Source of the DNA: Varroa destructor
Lineage: Eukaryota > Arthropoda > Arachnida > Mesostigmata > Varroidae
DNA length: 64,000 bases
Assembly (NCBI RefSeq): GCF_002443255.2
Contig: NW_019211454.1
Location: 16,790,243 to 16,854,242 of the forward strand
Reading direction: 5' to 3'
Under the pieces are notes generated by a model that was not told where the DNA came from, made no database searches, and saw only the letters and a program-made list of their open reading frames with translations. Shown here in pieces: positions 12,960 to 24,585 of this stretch. The position numbers and the translations under genes are program-made. Every line of letters begins with the position of its first letter. Position 1 is the stretch's first letter.

Positions 12960-15226
12960 GTAAGGAACGTGAACGGATACGAAAGTGGAACTGACACAAG
13001 CCTACATAGTCTTTCAGTAACATGAATCTTGTAGTCATTGGTCTTTTGGTACACATTTCGAAAAATATTACTCAACAGATCAAAAGTACTTACGCTACGC
13101 ATGAGTATATTCATAAAGTTAGTTAAGTGAGAAATTAACGTACCTTGTCGCAGAGACCCCGCGCATATATAATATGCGTAAGACTTCAAAGAGAACAAAA
13201 ATTTGGCTAGGAGAAAAAGTTGTATCTTGCTTCACTTTACACACTTATGGAGCAAGTGGCGTTACGATTGGATGAAATAGAAAAAAAAAATTAAATAGAT
13301 GCAGGTAAACTGAGAAGCGGACTTCTCTTTTTTAACATAAAAATGCTTTGTAAATAGTTATGTACTTTCGCAGTAGACAGAAATTTGTGGCATGAATGGT
13401 CAAAGAGTATTTTTTTTTCAACCACGAGCTTCCAGTAAGTCATCAAACAAACGCCATTGAAATAGCAAGAGCTTTATAGAAGCAGGCTGAGTTAAGTACT
13501 CGCAGAAAACCTTTGCAAAGATGATTTCTCAGGGGTTGAAGAAGAGGGCAATTGGCCAAACATTTAAACCCTTTGTTTTACTGTTAGATAGGGGTAATGT
13601 TTTCGTATTGTCCTTGTCTGAAATACTCACGCTGAACCATCAGGTCAATCTGTTAGTATCCATATAGCAGGCAAGCAATACCCTCTTCGCCACGTTGATT
13701 ATCGATCGTAACAAAATATTCCGATGGCCTACTTGATACCGGACATATTCTTAATAAAAACCTTGCATCATAACTGATCAAAGCTACTAATGTGCCACCC
13801 TCATGCATGTACCACAAGTTTCGCGAATTTCGAACAGCCTTTTATCACGTAAATATTCTAATTCGGATCGTTTGGTACAATAATGCCGCGTACAATCGAT
13901 TCATACAGCCTGTGACATTACTACAGCTGGTTTATCTAATGATCGATTGTGTTAGCAAGGACTGATGGATAGGTACAGAAAGAAGCCTGGGAAGTTGACA
14001 TAAATTTAATTAGACATGACATAAATTAAGTTTTGCAGCGGCCGTTTTAACATATGAACGGTCCAAAATGGTCCGTACTGACGGTCCTCGATCTATCGAC
14101 TGTCGAGAACCTAAGCGTTCCTCTGAGCGGCACTCTGAGCGACTTATATCGTGGTAAACTATAACCCGCCAATATCTTGTCCCTGTTGGAAGACGGCACC
14201 GTTAATGTTTCCGTGGTCTCTAGTTTATGATAAACGACAAGATTACCATAAAAATGATAACGACAGCACGAATGCTAAATATATGGTATAACCAAGATGA
14301 TCTGGGGTATGTGAAAGTGTTCTACGTGAATAAATTACTCGTGAGTCTAGCTGCCAAGGCTAAGTGACCAACATGTGGAGCCCTGTTCTTCTAGCCCAAA
14401 CGTATTTTCTCCTTGACCAGCATGAAAGCTTAACTATAATAAGGCTGCACAAGGTAATGCTGAAAAGCAGGGCCAAGAGAAAGACCGAAATTAGATTTCC
14501 TCGAAAGTATTCCTCTCTATACCTGCTTAGCTTGATGCTTTGCCTGCCTGACCAATATCAATAATTGGTTTCAGCTCGGCTTAGGATTCGAGTAGAACAT
14601 ATCAAACGATGAGGCAAAAATACTGCGACCCTAAGACTGTCTCTTGCGATTCTGTGGATCAAGCTTAGCTAAAAGCGTGCCAGCCATCTTCTTCAGCTTT
14701 CGACCGACTCGATAATTCACAGCACATGGGTCTGTGTGGAATACTTGCCCTCCGGAACCCCCAACTCTGTGCTGTTGCGAGGATTGGCCGTCTTCCCATC
14801 CCATCCCATTCCTGTCGATTTCGTCCCTTACTCGCATTGACAAAGCTCTACTTCGGAACTCTGCGGGACCCCCCGAAATAATGGCGATATAGGGCAGGAC
14901 GTTAACTTTTCCCTCTCGTCGAGTTTGCATTTTGCCCTATTATCATCATGGCCACGAGAGCTTTGTGGGGTAACGTAATTGGATTTTTACAGTAGGCAGT
15001 CATCATCGTTCTTGTTTATGCTTGCACCGGATGTTTATGCTTGGGGAAGCCAACGTCTTACAGGGATTCCTCCGCCGGGGCTAAAACGCACTGCGCCCAC
15101 CCTTTCCATTCTTTTATCTATACCTATTGCGGCAAGCCCACGGTATTTGCGGACTCTAGCGGTTCTTCCTGTAGCTATTAACTTTAACCTAAATATACGA
15201 ACAACACGAGCAATATCGCCGGCATA

Positions 15227-15347
15227 ATGACGCCCTTGCCACCACCGCAACGATACACCCCCCAAGCCATCGAACGAGTAGTGAACCAGAAGTTCGCCTA
15301 CCATCGGCCGAATCTTCCGACCTTCGCAGAAGACGATTCGTTTGTAG
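15227..15347 (+). CDS. Possible unrecognised exon (weak)
   Basis: A proline-rich open segment starts at an ATG and reads MTPLPPPQRYTPQAIERVV, then about twenty more residues with a protein-like composition, ending FAEDDSF before a possible donor GTAG|GTGTAA. The piece AIERVV recalls the AIERVIRIF of the first half of the dlg L27 domain. However, it lies downstream of the second L27 half, so that resemblance is probably accidental. The donor would leave phase 1, which does not fit the phase 0 dlg1 exons on either side. No good acceptor precedes it. It could be a first exon of a nested transcript, or chance. Confidence 0.15.
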
Positions 15348-18300
15348 GTGTAATTGAACAGCCGACGCTTGTTTTGGCCGTATTTGTAGCCTTGGAAGTC
15401 CAGTCAACTGCTCAGTGATGGATCAAGCTGCCAGTTACCGGACTGTTACTATGTGTAGGAGAACGGTAAAATCGAATTGAATAAAGAACCAGAACCACAG
15501 ACAACGGAGAGCATAGGCAGCTAGAGCGCATGCAGTCATAGATATTGGCATAAAGAAAGTTAGGTTATCTGTGGTCTATCGTTGCGTACCACTGCTGACG
15601 ACACTACTGAGTATTATTATACCGATGAGTTTACGAGATAAGGTTGCCTACATCATGTAAATGGATGGCAAGATGTGCGCAGGTTATACCAGAACTTCCT
15701 CTTGAGTACGATGCAATGTTGATACTTTGCAAGCAACGGCAATGTACGTGGCGTCTTTTTATTCAGTCTGCATCTTCTCTGTATTTAAGTGTGTGTGTCT
15801 GCGTGTATAAGGCAGGAGGATGCTTTGGTACAGCTGCTGTTTGCGCAATTCGATTTTGTTCGCTATATTTTATTAGTGAAGCTTGTGGTGGCGAAACCAA
15901 TCGGCCTATAGTTACTCATTTAGAACTCAATCCTCTCCGTAAAGTCGGTCCATCACTATTTTTAATTTAGTAGCATTGGTCCGCTAAGCTTTTCCGACAC
16001 ATAGAATAAAACTATATCAGTATTTGCCTAAATTTATCACAAAATTTATTTTAAATTGACTTTCGTATTGCTTCGAAACGTACGTGTGATTTTTGAATGG
16101 GTCAATTTTTGCTTGTCATATAATTATTATGCGTAGTACAAAAGCGTAAACAACGTTATTAAGGGTTTGACACGAAACACCGTCCAAGGTTTGGACCGTG
16201 TGTTACAGGTAGGTGGTACATTCAAGTCTAAATAAAGGTATGAAAAAAAGGCGCGAAAATTTGAAATAATCTCAAAGGTGTCAGGAAAAAACAGTAAAAG
16301 CTTTATTGCAATACCGTGAAAGGCAAGCTTTTATACTCTAATCCAACTCAGTGTTATCAGTATCTTAATTGAAATGGCGTTTTACTTCTGCATAAGTTAA
16401 TCACATGTCTCAGTGTTAATAGAATATGTATTAACGAAATTGTTGATCTGTGTGCTGCACAGCTCTTGTATCGGAAGTTTGAATACGCTAAAGAAGTGAT
16501 ATTTAGCGAGCATTTTTTTCATTTCATACTAAGTTATGAGCTTGCTTGTTTGGAACTAATTGTATTGACACCTACCCTGTATCGATTCCCATAGTGCCCG
16601 GGTAAAAATAATCAACCCAAGATTTTTCGATGGCTAAAGTTGTGATAACCACGTAATAATATGTGGCCTCTGAAAAAAATTGACACGCAGTTCTATTTAT
16701 TTATTTGTTATATATATTTATATATAAAAAATTGAAAAAATACCTGTATCAGTAGTATATTTAGTGCTGATGAACTAGCCGAAACATAGCACAGCTGGAA
16801 CTATATTTAGTGAAACTACTCTGTACTTATATGCTACTCAAAGGATAGCATTGAACTCGGTAGAACGTTGTCTACAAGCCGTTAGAACCATCATTGGTTT
16901 ATGGTTTGCATTGAAAGCTAGTGTATTATCATATTCAACTCTGCTTGTCTTTAAGCCCTATCTTTACCTGCAAATATCGTATTTTTTTTATCTTCGTCGA
17001 TGAGTCGAAGTTACATTTTGCTTCCGTTAATAGAAAAGTAAGCCATCGAAAGCTGGTTATGATCTCAGTCCAATCATTCATTCAGACAGTTCAGTATCTT
17101 CAACTCGGTATCGTCCGGTATCAGACTAATGCGCTATTTCCACAGCGTAACTTTAACAGGCTACCTGTATTTATCATTTTCATGAAAGACTTTTTTGAGA
17201 TGACTAGGGCTACAATTGATGGAGCACAATTAATTAATTTTCACCAAATAAGGAATAATGTCACTAAACACGTACCATTCCAGTTAACTTACGAACGTAA
17301 CATCAGATCTCAAATATACGCTATAAGCTAAACAGTTTATGGTTTTAGGTCTAGACACACTCCTTAAAAACTATGCTTTATCGGATCCATCTGGAAAGCA
17401 TATATGTCATCGTCTCATAATCAGCGTCTGCAAAACGCATCATCTGTGACTATTCCTCCGAACGAAGCTGTCGTCCCATCTTACTCGACAAATGGCCATG
17501 TGTAGCACTTCGACCCAAGAGGCATCACTCAAATTAAAAGAAATCATAGACAGAGCAGAACGTGCTGGTTTAGAGTCAAGTGGTAAAGATGGATCTTTTT
17601 GGGGGGAAAGACGAGTGGATTTAGGGAATCCACAAGTCCGGAAGCGCTTGAGGGGCCGCGACATTATAGTCCCCGGGGGCATCTTTGCCGCTGGGGAGTA
17701 GCTTCCCTACTTTTTCGGGCAGCCGTTCCGCATCTTAAAGTACTCACTACGCTTATGTCTCGACCAGTCAAGCACGACTGTATGTCATTCTAGACCAGCG
17801 TTCTTCTTATCAGGAAATGGGCAGGTGTTTACCCCGTCTGCATGCTTATGGCCGTAAGCTGGCACTTCGAGTCCTTGAACCCGGTAAAGTAGAAGGTCAA
17901 ATGTTAAGCTAACACATGAATGGGGCAAGACAGGGCAAAAATGGAGGCAGCGAAATAAAAGTGGAATATTCATTTATCAGAGTTGTATTCGCAGGCGTGT
18001 GGCTTCCAGATCATCTGACACGTCATTTCCCCCCGCCTGCACATGGAAACATGCGGCTTACGTATGCTATACTGTCACCTGGAGCTTTTTGCCGTTAACA
18101 GCCGCTGCCGTGACCTGAAGGAGAGACAGATACACGACTAGTAGTAAGTAGGTGGCGACGTCGGGTAATGTGCAGAGTTCTTTTGTATTCCATTTTGGAA
18201 CAATGTTTCAGCGTTGCTGGTGTGCGCGTCTGTTGCTTGGTTCAGTGTTGCACTAAGCCATCCATGTCGTGATTTCAGACCGCTTGCTTTGTCTGTCTGG

Positions 18301-21300
18301 GTTATGGCACGAGCAGATGCTACAGTAGAGGGCAATCACAGTTAGCGCCACTGATACTCGGCGACGGCGGCGGCGGCAAGGACACCAACCGCAGCGATGT
18401 CTGCTGCGATAGGATGGTAAAACGCCAAAGACGCTATTAATAGCAAGTGCTCAACTGCGTATGCTAGTTCAACCGCTGACTCTTCCTGGTCCTGCTGTTG
18501 GGCCTTCTGCTATTGACTGGCGCCGTAGCAACAGTCAGCCATCGCGACTACAAGTGTCTACGACGAACAGCAACAAAGCAGTTATCCAGGCATAACAAAA
18601 AAATAAAACAGCCGTAGCGTCTTTTGGATGGTATCGTTGTAGTGGTCATGATGGTATTCCCTGTACTTCCTGCTGCCTCAATTACCCAGTTCGCTTTTCA
18701 TAGTTATTTAACGGTGATAGAGCGCACTGCAGTTTCGCTGCGGCGGATGTGCCTTAGGAAGAGTGAGCGAGGGCACGCCTATACCTTTCTGAGGGTGTCC
18801 TATTTCGCGTGCATATATGGCACTGTGGCCTGAGTGCGCATATGTATACCGAGATATCCAAACTTAGCAACCTAGAATGTAGCTTCCGTGTTTTAGACAG
18901 TACAGTCTTGAGGCAGACTTACGTTCGACATTCAAACTCAGGCGCCAAGGAAGCCAAATATGTCGAGCCATCGCTTTCGTGCGATTTGTTCGGATAGAAC
19001 GAATAAGGATAATTCCGATGCACGGACGTGTGGTTGGACTCCATTGCAAGTGGGGTAATTGTACTGTGGCGGAGATACAGAGAAGGCAGGTCTTTATTTA
19101 TCCAGATGAACAACGTGGTCACACGATGGTTCGCATGCGTCTAATGCATAGAAAAATACGTACAGCCGCGTGAAGGCACCGCACCGGCTTTGCTCGAAGC
19201 TATCATCACGCTGCCTCAATAGAAGAAAACAAGACGGGATTGTCTTCTAACGGAGCATCCATGACAGATACGTGACGTCAAACGCCAAGTCACGCAGCCG
19301 CTAATGGACCCTTGAAAAGCCCAATGAAAGCGCGGAGAGAGGGTAGGGCCCCAATGAGATGAAAATTGCTTTAGGAAGGGGAGTCTGCTAAAACATAGAG
19401 GAAGATGCATGTATAAAGGGCTCATAGGCCCAAACGAATTGAGCTCCTAACGACATTCGTAACAGCAAAGGATCTACGATCCTCAAACAAATCTGTCTCA
19501 GGGCGAGGTAAAAATATTTCATCTCAACAGGATGTTCCAGATCGGCACCCTGTTAATGTAAAGAGGTACAGCAGCTAAATTCAACTGCTATTGTTAAGTT
19601 TAGCTGGGTGTATCTATCATTAGAGGTGATTACCTTAAAAGAGAGTCTGAAAGGAGAAATTTTAGATCTTATTGTGTTCCCTACAAAAGAATGGGTGTAA
19701 CAATAGGTCGTTTGAGAGACAGTTTCGTGCGACATCAATTAAACTAGTGTCAATTCTGAATAATAAACAAAGAAATGCGTTACATTTTCTTTTCACGTAG
19801 AGCTGGCTGTGTATCTAAATTAAGTTATACATATAACACCCAAATCTAAAGCACACGGAGCTTACAGCCCTTTATAGGTTCTAGACGTATTCGATGAATG
19901 TCTATGTGCCCGCAGCCTTACAACAGTGATAACACTGGGCAATTTCAAAGGAGTCGAGCCCGCTGCTTAATAAATAAATGAACTTCAATTAATACAGCCT
20001 TCGTGGGTATTTTTGAACGATAGACCTGTGATTCACAACTGCTTTATTCGGTGCCACCGATTATGCGGTAGACACCCCTGACACCGTCTTTTGCCTTTAG
20101 TCGTTACGCACAGATTTCCATTAGCTAGACGCTCCAAAGAAATTCTGAAGTCTTTCACAGTGAATTAATTGAGTGGGGCGTCAGGTACCGCCACCACTGG
20201 TGCTATGGTTAGCTGCCGACATTGTCTACGCACGCGGGTTCGTTATAGTAATTATTTTAAGGCTGAGGGGAACTTTTACGCTCCCAACAGTTGCTTGAAA
20301 CTTGCCGATAGTTGGAAGTTTGCTGGCCTCGCGGACCACCATCGACTACGCGTGACATCCACGACGGCAGTCTGACGAGCGTCCGGGTGAAATTCGAAGC
20401 TAAATCAAAACGAATCTAGAACGATTAGTTGCGTTTTGTAGTATCTCATATAAGAATCAATAGAAGTTGAGCAGTGGTCAATGTGGACGAGTTAACAGGC
20501 GAAGAGGGCACTTTTGGACAAAATCTAATGCTAAAAGTCCATCGATATTTGATGAAATTCGTAAGTGTCCCAAAGTTTGAATGGTGAGAAAAAGTTCCAA
20601 GAACGACACGAAACAAAAACGTTGCACTCCCTGAGAACCTAAGCACTCGGCACTTTGACTCGTTTCTATTTCTGGAACAGCTGTCCCATATTGGCGTACC
20701 ACATTAATGTATCTAATGGACTACAATGAACTTTTGTAGGCCCGCTATATTGAGTCATATGACTAAAACGCGGCTTTGGCTTTTATGGAGATTTGATTAT
20801 CATTACGAGAGTATTCTAGTACGTGACGTGAAGTTTATACGGGTTACATCTTTGTCCATAGCCAAGTGTGGAACCAGCTCGCCAATTAAGAATATGTTGG
20901 AGTAAAGACGATAGCTAGCTTCTTCCATAAGCAAATAACACCCCGAACCGTTATGCTTTCTATTATAGGTCGTATTCTCCGTAGGCACAGGTGTTAATAA
21001 ATCAGTTCTCTCCTGCTTAGTAGAGCTTTGTCTTATCAGTGGCCGATGAAGCCCGTACCCGATGAAGCACAGAATGACGCCTGAGGATGGATCCGCTGCA
21101 CTCGCTTCAGAACGAAGATACCGAGCTTTACGTCAACGTACTCCAGTTCTCATCCAAGCATAATGGGCACAGATAGCATAGATGACGAAAGCAATTTCCT
21201 GACATGTACATACGAGTAATTAGCAAATACAATGGCTTGAACAAATGTAAGTGTTGACTCGTTTTCGTTATCAGCGAAATAATGGTCGAACCCGTCGTGT

Positions 21301-21668
21301 TTTCGTGTTCAACATCGCACGCGATCAATTCCAGTTCAAACGTTCCGCGCATTTGATGGTGTATATGTTCGCCTCGATTATCTATGATGCCTAACCTCGG
21401 AGTGCGGTCGTATACAACCCATGGTTGAAATTAGTGTTTCTTTGACATGTATGCCTTTATTAAACCTTATATAAATGAGCTATAAAAAGGATATTGCTAC
21501 TTTTGTGTTTCACTAATATGTCAATCAATTTACGTCTGTTTCTTCTAATATTTTGCATTTTTCCTATTCATTCAGTTAAACTGTTGTCCTTAGACTGGCT
21601 CATTCACACAACAGAACTTACAGTTCGTCTTCATACAAAACGATCGAACTCAGCTGGTATTCAACAGT

Positions 21669-21694
21669 TACTAATATTTTGAATATAGGTAAGT
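21669..21694 (+). promoter_or_regulatory. Candidate recursive splice site
   Basis: A branch-like TTACTAAT and T-rich stretch lead to ATATAG directly abutting GTAAGT (junction 21688/21689). An acceptor fused to a perfect donor consensus is the signature of zero-length recursive splice sites known from long insect introns. It sits about 8.7 kb into the 26.6 kb dlg1 intron. The pyrimidine tract is weak. Confidence 0.3.
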
Positions 21695-24437
21695 TGTAAG
21701 AGTACAATGTGATTTATAATCTCTATCTGCTGGGTCCTGATTGGTGTTTTGGACTTAAGAAAAGGTACCCGCTGCATGAGCATATGCTACGTTGACGCTG
21801 GTCCGTACAGACGCTCACGCAGATGTAAACGTATCGGTTCCGTTCCACCGACGCTATACTCGGCTGGTTCCCTTTTGCGACGACACGACTACTCCTTGTT
21901 TGTCCGGGGAATTTTTTGTTTAATCTTAGCACATTCGGTTATATTCGCATTGTGCGAACAAGTGATCCGTTAAAGTGAAGCGTTTTGCTTGCCCCCCACT
22001 AAGGGTCTAGGCGGGGTGGATTTGACTAGAGCATATTACTAATCTTCATTGGATACGTGATATCGGCATTCTCATACCGGTTATTCAAAGTCGAAACTCA
22101 CGCGCACGTATCGTAAATGCAAATAGCTCAGATGCTACAGAACATTTGTGGGGCGCCTTACCCGTGGTTGGAGCGAAACCAGTGGGACAGGTGATGCCAC
22201 AAGGTGACCGCGCCAGCTGAATTTGTTTATGGCCAATGTTGCTGCCGCTAGGGTGTCACCACCTTATTCCTCTCTTGGTCTTTTTTTCACGGTGTGGGAT
22301 ATAGAGTTCGTACTTCCAGCTTTCAAAGGAAGCCTCAGGTTTGCGGAATGCATCCGGTAACCGGGTGACGGTGCTATTGTCACTATACCGCTGCAGTGAT
22401 CGGATTCTTTAGGAAATAGGGGTACGCAAGCACCTCAAGACTTAGGTTAGATTAGTTTTTCTTCCCTATGTAATCCCTACCCCTCGCACGCTCGCAGGTT
22501 TCTTTCACTTGGTTACAACTGGCTCGATTTTTCTGTGCTCACAGCAACAACAGCAGGTGCTAAACTGTCATAGCAGCTCTTGTAAATCTGTCTTGCGTAC
22601 ACTATTTGCCGTGTGCTGTAGGTTTTAAGCAGCGTGCGTTTTGCTGTACTCTTCCCCACGGGATTGGCCCTTTCCTACGGAAGCGTGCCATTACTCTAGC
22701 GTGGCACCGGGGCCTTTGGTGCTAATGTCCACAAGCTGGTGAGTCACATGCGCCCGATTTAGCGGTAGTAGTCAAGTGGTGAAGCTGGAAGACAGGCAAC
22801 GTCAAGCGACGATTTAACGACGAAACGTAAACTAAGCAAAATGAAATGAGGCGAAAAAAGCTAAGCCACTGGGTAATAGGCGAAGACGCAAGGCGAGCAG
22901 GTTAACTGTGCCAGTCCGCGAAAGACCTGAACGCCTAGTAGCAGTGACAGCCAAAAGCTACATTACAACCAGGACAAAGCAGCAAGGCAAACCGGGGCCA
23001 GTAACAGCACGGGAAAAAGCAGAAAAAGACTAGACGAAGATAAGGACAGCGCAGGCTAAAATAGTGAGAGGAATACCAGGGCCTGTTGTTGAGCTAAGCG
23101 ACGATTCCTGAGCTTGAGGGAGCTCTGAAGTGTATTGTACTTCGTGTGTGTGGTACGTGCCGTAGATTCGACGGCTAAACCTGTTGTAGGTGAAGACATT
23201 TAGGGATCGCGGAATACTGAGTGCCGAGTATCGAACAGCATTACTGGATCTAGTAACATAGCTGCCGTTGTACTGCATCATTAACTCATTCGATCAATTA
23301 GGGCACCAATGGTTCGCGCGATTGGCTTGGAGAGGCAAAGCAAAACGAGAGCGCAACCTTGCATGATCCGGTAAGGGTACCGGAAAAGTAAAGATACAAT
23401 AACAATATCGAAGGAGTAGTAGAAAGGCTTGACAAGAAGCTGCTGTAGAAGGTGCAACTACCCGACGATGGCAGGCAAAAACGGCACGATTGGACTGCCA
23501 AATGAGGAGTCGACGAGGCTGGCTTGCTTTGACGACAGTTGTGCGTACATTAATGTAATCGTTTTCAGAGGTTGTGATCGGTGTGGCTTATCAGATGCGT
23601 CGCGCGCGATCTGTTTGGCTGTATCTTGCAGAAGTTTACTATTGCAGGCTCCATAGGCGCCGCCAGAGGGGTGGACATCAGGTTCTTTGTGGAAGGCCAC
23701 AGAAAATCTACCACCGAACATGTGAGAATAGCCTGACTTAGCAGGAACAGGCGCATGACACTCACGGTTGGTCAAAGAGAAAAGGACACAAATAGGAAAG
23801 AAGGAAGGGCCACAACCGAGAAATCGCTAGCAAAAAACCTACCAGGGGCGCGTGCCCTGTCCTCACAGTAGCCCGCTTTGCGCTACGCGTTGTTGTAGCT
23901 GGACGGATCGAAGTGGCACCGATTCACATACTTTCTCGTAAACTCACCTCTACACACGACTGTTGCAGATGCACGGAATTAAGGCAGAAATCATTACCCA
24001 TTTACTCAAGACGACATAACAGAGACAGCAGAATCGAAATCCATCCAGCTAGTGGACGAGAAGAAATGCTATCATACAGCAGCATATTAGCGTGACTGAC
24101 GCAAATATTTCACACAAAAGATGTAAAGAGCGAAAGACAGTGTCTAGTTACCTTTCCCCCTTAAAAGTTGACAACAAAGTCGCTCTCAAATTTCGTGCAA
24201 ATAGAACACTCTGAAGTAACAAAACGGCCCGCAAAACTTTTCCGAGGTCATGTAATATTCTATATGATTATTGCTCTCGATATACCGAGGAAAGCGAACA
24301 TCGGCGAGAACATACCAAGAAAACTTTACCTTCATACCGATAGTCAATATAATCGTGGAGCGTACAGTGACGTCTTAGGGGTCCTCAAGAACCGACCAGT
24401 GCGTTGAGTTACCGTCGACAGTCATCCTGTCCCTTAG

Positions 24438-24585
24438 ATCGAGCGACGAGAATGACGCTTTGCGAATATGACTCGTGTAGTAGCAATGGTAATAATAGTC
24501 CCGAGTTAATGGGTAACGGCGCTATCGGTAGTAGCAGAAGCAACTGCGGAAGCATCGTGAAGTCCGACGACGAAGCCTTCAACAG
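24438..24585 (+). CDS. Possible Ser/Asn/Gly-rich exon (weak)
   Basis: Preceded by the good acceptor TCCTGTCCCTTAG and ending CAACAG|GTCTTG. The open frame contains MTLCEYDSCSSNGNNSPE and then a Gly/Ser/Asn-rich and acidic stretch ending SDDEAFN. Composition is typical of a disordered linker. It would enter in phase 1 and leave in phase 2, so it cannot be inserted between the phase 0 dlg1 exons without shifting the frame. If real it belongs to another transcript or is a first exon from its internal ATG. The minus strand over the same bases is also open (Ala/Thr/Ser/Val-rich), so chance low-complexity sequence is a fair alternative. Confidence 0.2.

Noticed and set aside
17492..17701. A 69-codon frame with a helix-like stretch (SLKLKEIIDRAERAG)
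   Set aside because: There is no start context, splice site or known motif, and the opposite strand is open as well.
18342..18416. A 25-codon Gly-rich segment flanked by CAG and GTAAAA in phase 0, which would fit dlg1
   Set aside because: There is no pyrimidine tract or branch-like site before it, the donor is weak, and the open length is easily met by chance.
23458..23775. Minus-strand frames here include FLWPSTKN, reminiscent of the WP motif of retroelement integrases
   Set aside because: No zinc-finger, DDE or reverse-transcriptase motif was found in the surrounding sequence in any frame; the match is too short.
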